In this document: piece after piece, positions 45,072 to 45,866 of the stretch
How positions within the stretch are numbered: the first letter of the stretch is position 1
Layout of the letters: each line of letters begins with the position of its first letter
From: Nitrospira sp.
Lineage (GTDB): Bacteria; Pseudomonadota; Gammaproteobacteria; Acidiferrobacterales; SPGG2
DNA: 45,866 bases
NCBI GenBank assembly: GCA_019456345.1
Contig: VRUB01000004.1
Coordinates: 1 to 45,866, forward strand
Direction of reading: 5' to 3'
Translations under genes and position numbers: made by a program
The notes under the pieces: model-generated
What the model was told of the DNA's origin: nothing
Databases searched by the model: none
What the model saw: the letters and a program-made list of their open reading frames with translations, nothing else

Positions 45072-45647
45072 TTATTGCGGAAACCAGCGCGTGTTCCAGA
45101 GTTGAAACACGCGTGCCGGATATTTGTTCTTTCCTGTGCTTCCATTGTAGCGCGCGAGCGCGCGCACACGATTGCCATTTTCCCGGTCCAGGTAATAACG
45201 CAGGATAGTGCAGCCAAAACGCAGGTTGGTGCTGACGTGAAAAAGATTGTCTTCTGTCCTGCCGATCTCCGCGAGCCAAAACGGCATCACCTGCATTAAC
45301 CCACGCGCACCGGCGATCGAGATAGCGAACGGGTCAAAATCGCTTTCCACCTCAATAACAGCGAGGACCATTTCCGGAGTGAGCTTGGCGCGAGTGGCCT
45401 CCCGGTGAACGTTCTTGAGTAACTCAATGCGGAATATCGCGTCCGGGATCTTTTCTTCGAGTCGCCGTGACATGTCGGCGAGCCACACCCATGCATCGAA
45501 GCGGTCGTGAAAACTGTCTGTCTCATTTGCGGCGCGTTTAAGCAGTTCCTTGAGCTGCGAGTCGACTTGAGCGGGCGTTAGCGCGGCGAACGCGACCGAT
45601 GCTAGCGACAAGTAGCCCACCAGGGCGCAAACCGTGATGCGGTGCAT
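45072..45647 (-). CDS. Lytic transglycosylase with SLT domain
   Basis: This 191-residue periplasmic enzyme should cleave the MurNAc-GlcNAc bond of peptidoglycan to form anhydro-muropeptides. It starts with a Sec signal peptide (MHRITVCALVGYLSLASVAFA). The SLT domain from about residue 85 has the catalytic Glu101 in IEVESDFDP, GARGLMQVMPFW, and the FGCTILRYYLDRENGN.VRALARYNGS stretch that forms the substrate groove. The N-terminal 60 residues are a short helical region. Its 3' end abuts the acylphosphatase gene. A role in wall remodelling is typical; no secretion apparatus is nearby. Confidence 0.93.
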   Translation of the reverse strand: MHRITVCALVGYLSLASVAFAALTPAQVDSQLKELLKRAANETDSFHDRFDAWVWLADMSRRLEEKIPDAIFRIELLKNVHREATRAKLTPEMVLAVIEVESDFDPFAISIAGARGLMQVMPFWLAEIGRTEDNLFHVSTNLRFGCTILRYYLDRENGNRVRALARYNGSTGKNKYPARVFQLWNTRWFPQ

Positions 45648-45821
45648 ATTCTTGATTTTCTGCTAAACGGGGTGGCTATCGACATCATGAAGCATAGCCC
45701 GCGAAATGGACATTGTCAGCGGCCTGGGTGTTGGGATGCCCGGGTACCGTGAGCGCGCGACTCCGTTAGTTGTAGCGCCTACCGGCGGCTATTCTAATCG
45801 GGTTCTCGCACCCGAAGGCGA

Positions 45822-45851
45822 GGTACTTTCTTGTCGCGACAAGAAAGTACC
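45822..45851. repeat. Perfect 30-bp palindrome in edge repeat element
   Basis: ggtactttcttgtcg is followed immediately by its reverse complement, giving a loop-free 30-bp palindrome, then ccaaagaaacgctccc. The sequence resembles a widespread repetitive element of proteobacterial genomes built around GGTACTTTCTT...AAGAAAGTACC. Only its first part is inside the window. The rest of 45648-45821 shows no gene. Confidence 0.75.
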
Positions 45852-45866
45852 CAAAGAAACGCTCCC

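Overview
The window reads as a chromosomal segment of a GC-rich gammaproteobacterium, not a plasmid, phage or island. Two gene orders match those known in Pseudomonas and relatives: lolB and a TPR lipoprotein gene divergent from hemA-prfA-prmC, and purN-purM divergent from a CDP-alcohol phosphatidyltransferase, hda and nearby wrbA. hslVU, msrPQ, argB, gpmA, nfi and a Tat-type MsrP also fit. I cannot name genus or species. No rRNA, tRNA, CRISPR array or complete insertion sequence was seen.

Layout. 1-2 kb (minus): LbcA-like TPR lipoprotein gene, then lolB cut by the window edge. 2.2-7.9 kb (plus): CstA-like transporter, hemA, prfA, prmC, then a 5'-truncated GIDE-type (E3-ligase-like) gene. 8-13 kb (minus): PEP-mutase/isocitrate-lyase-family enzyme, a small ORF with a suspicious TGA, argB, hsp20 with a sigma32-like promoter, and hslV-hslU. 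13.3-16.3 kb: msrP-msrQ divergent from a DUF1223 gene, and an htpX remnant. 16.7-21.5 kb: an unknown coiled-coil protein, dodecin-DUF2007, an HD-GYP protein and an SPL-like radical SAM protein. 21.5-26.9 kb: a decayed yjbQ paralogue, an M28 peptidase and 2H phosphoesterase pair, endonuclease V, and a tightly overlapping GT2-phosphorylase-AKR operon. 27-32 kb: an unknown membrane protein and a 947-residue ACP/acyl-AMP ligase/PlsC fusion followed by intact yjbQ. 32-37 kb: gpmA, DUF99, a Rid-family protein with dpaL, a YgiD-type dioxygenase, a CsaA-like gene broken by one stop codon, and an alkyltransferase-like repair gene. 37-41.7 kb: tandem repeats, purM-purN, phosphatidyltransferase, hda, wrbA. 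41.8-45.9 kb: LysM lipoprotein, a possible PilZ/FimW-like protein, a small membrane protein, acylphosphatase, a lytic transglycosylase, and a perfect 30-bp palindrome at the edge.

Functional themes. Proteostasis and oxidative repair (HslUV, Hsp20, MsrPQ) sit together. Three base-damage proteins (EndoV, DUF99, ATL) lie within 14 kb. Possible c-di-GMP functions are the HD-GYP protein and the PilZ-like candidate.

The strongest unusual signals are: (i) at least four degraded genes (GIDE, htpX, yjbQ copy, csaA-like) and perhaps a fifth among intact housekeeping genes; (ii) intergenic arrays with strict 7-bp phasing at three separate sites; (iii) exact 28-bp and 19-bp tandem repeats between atl and purN; (iv) the ACP-ligase-acyltransferase fusion; (v) the GT2/phosphorylase/AKR operon; and (vi) a dpaL-linked Rid protein lacking the RidA arginine. 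I did not find a complete new defence or mobile system. All family calls come from reading motifs, with no database search.
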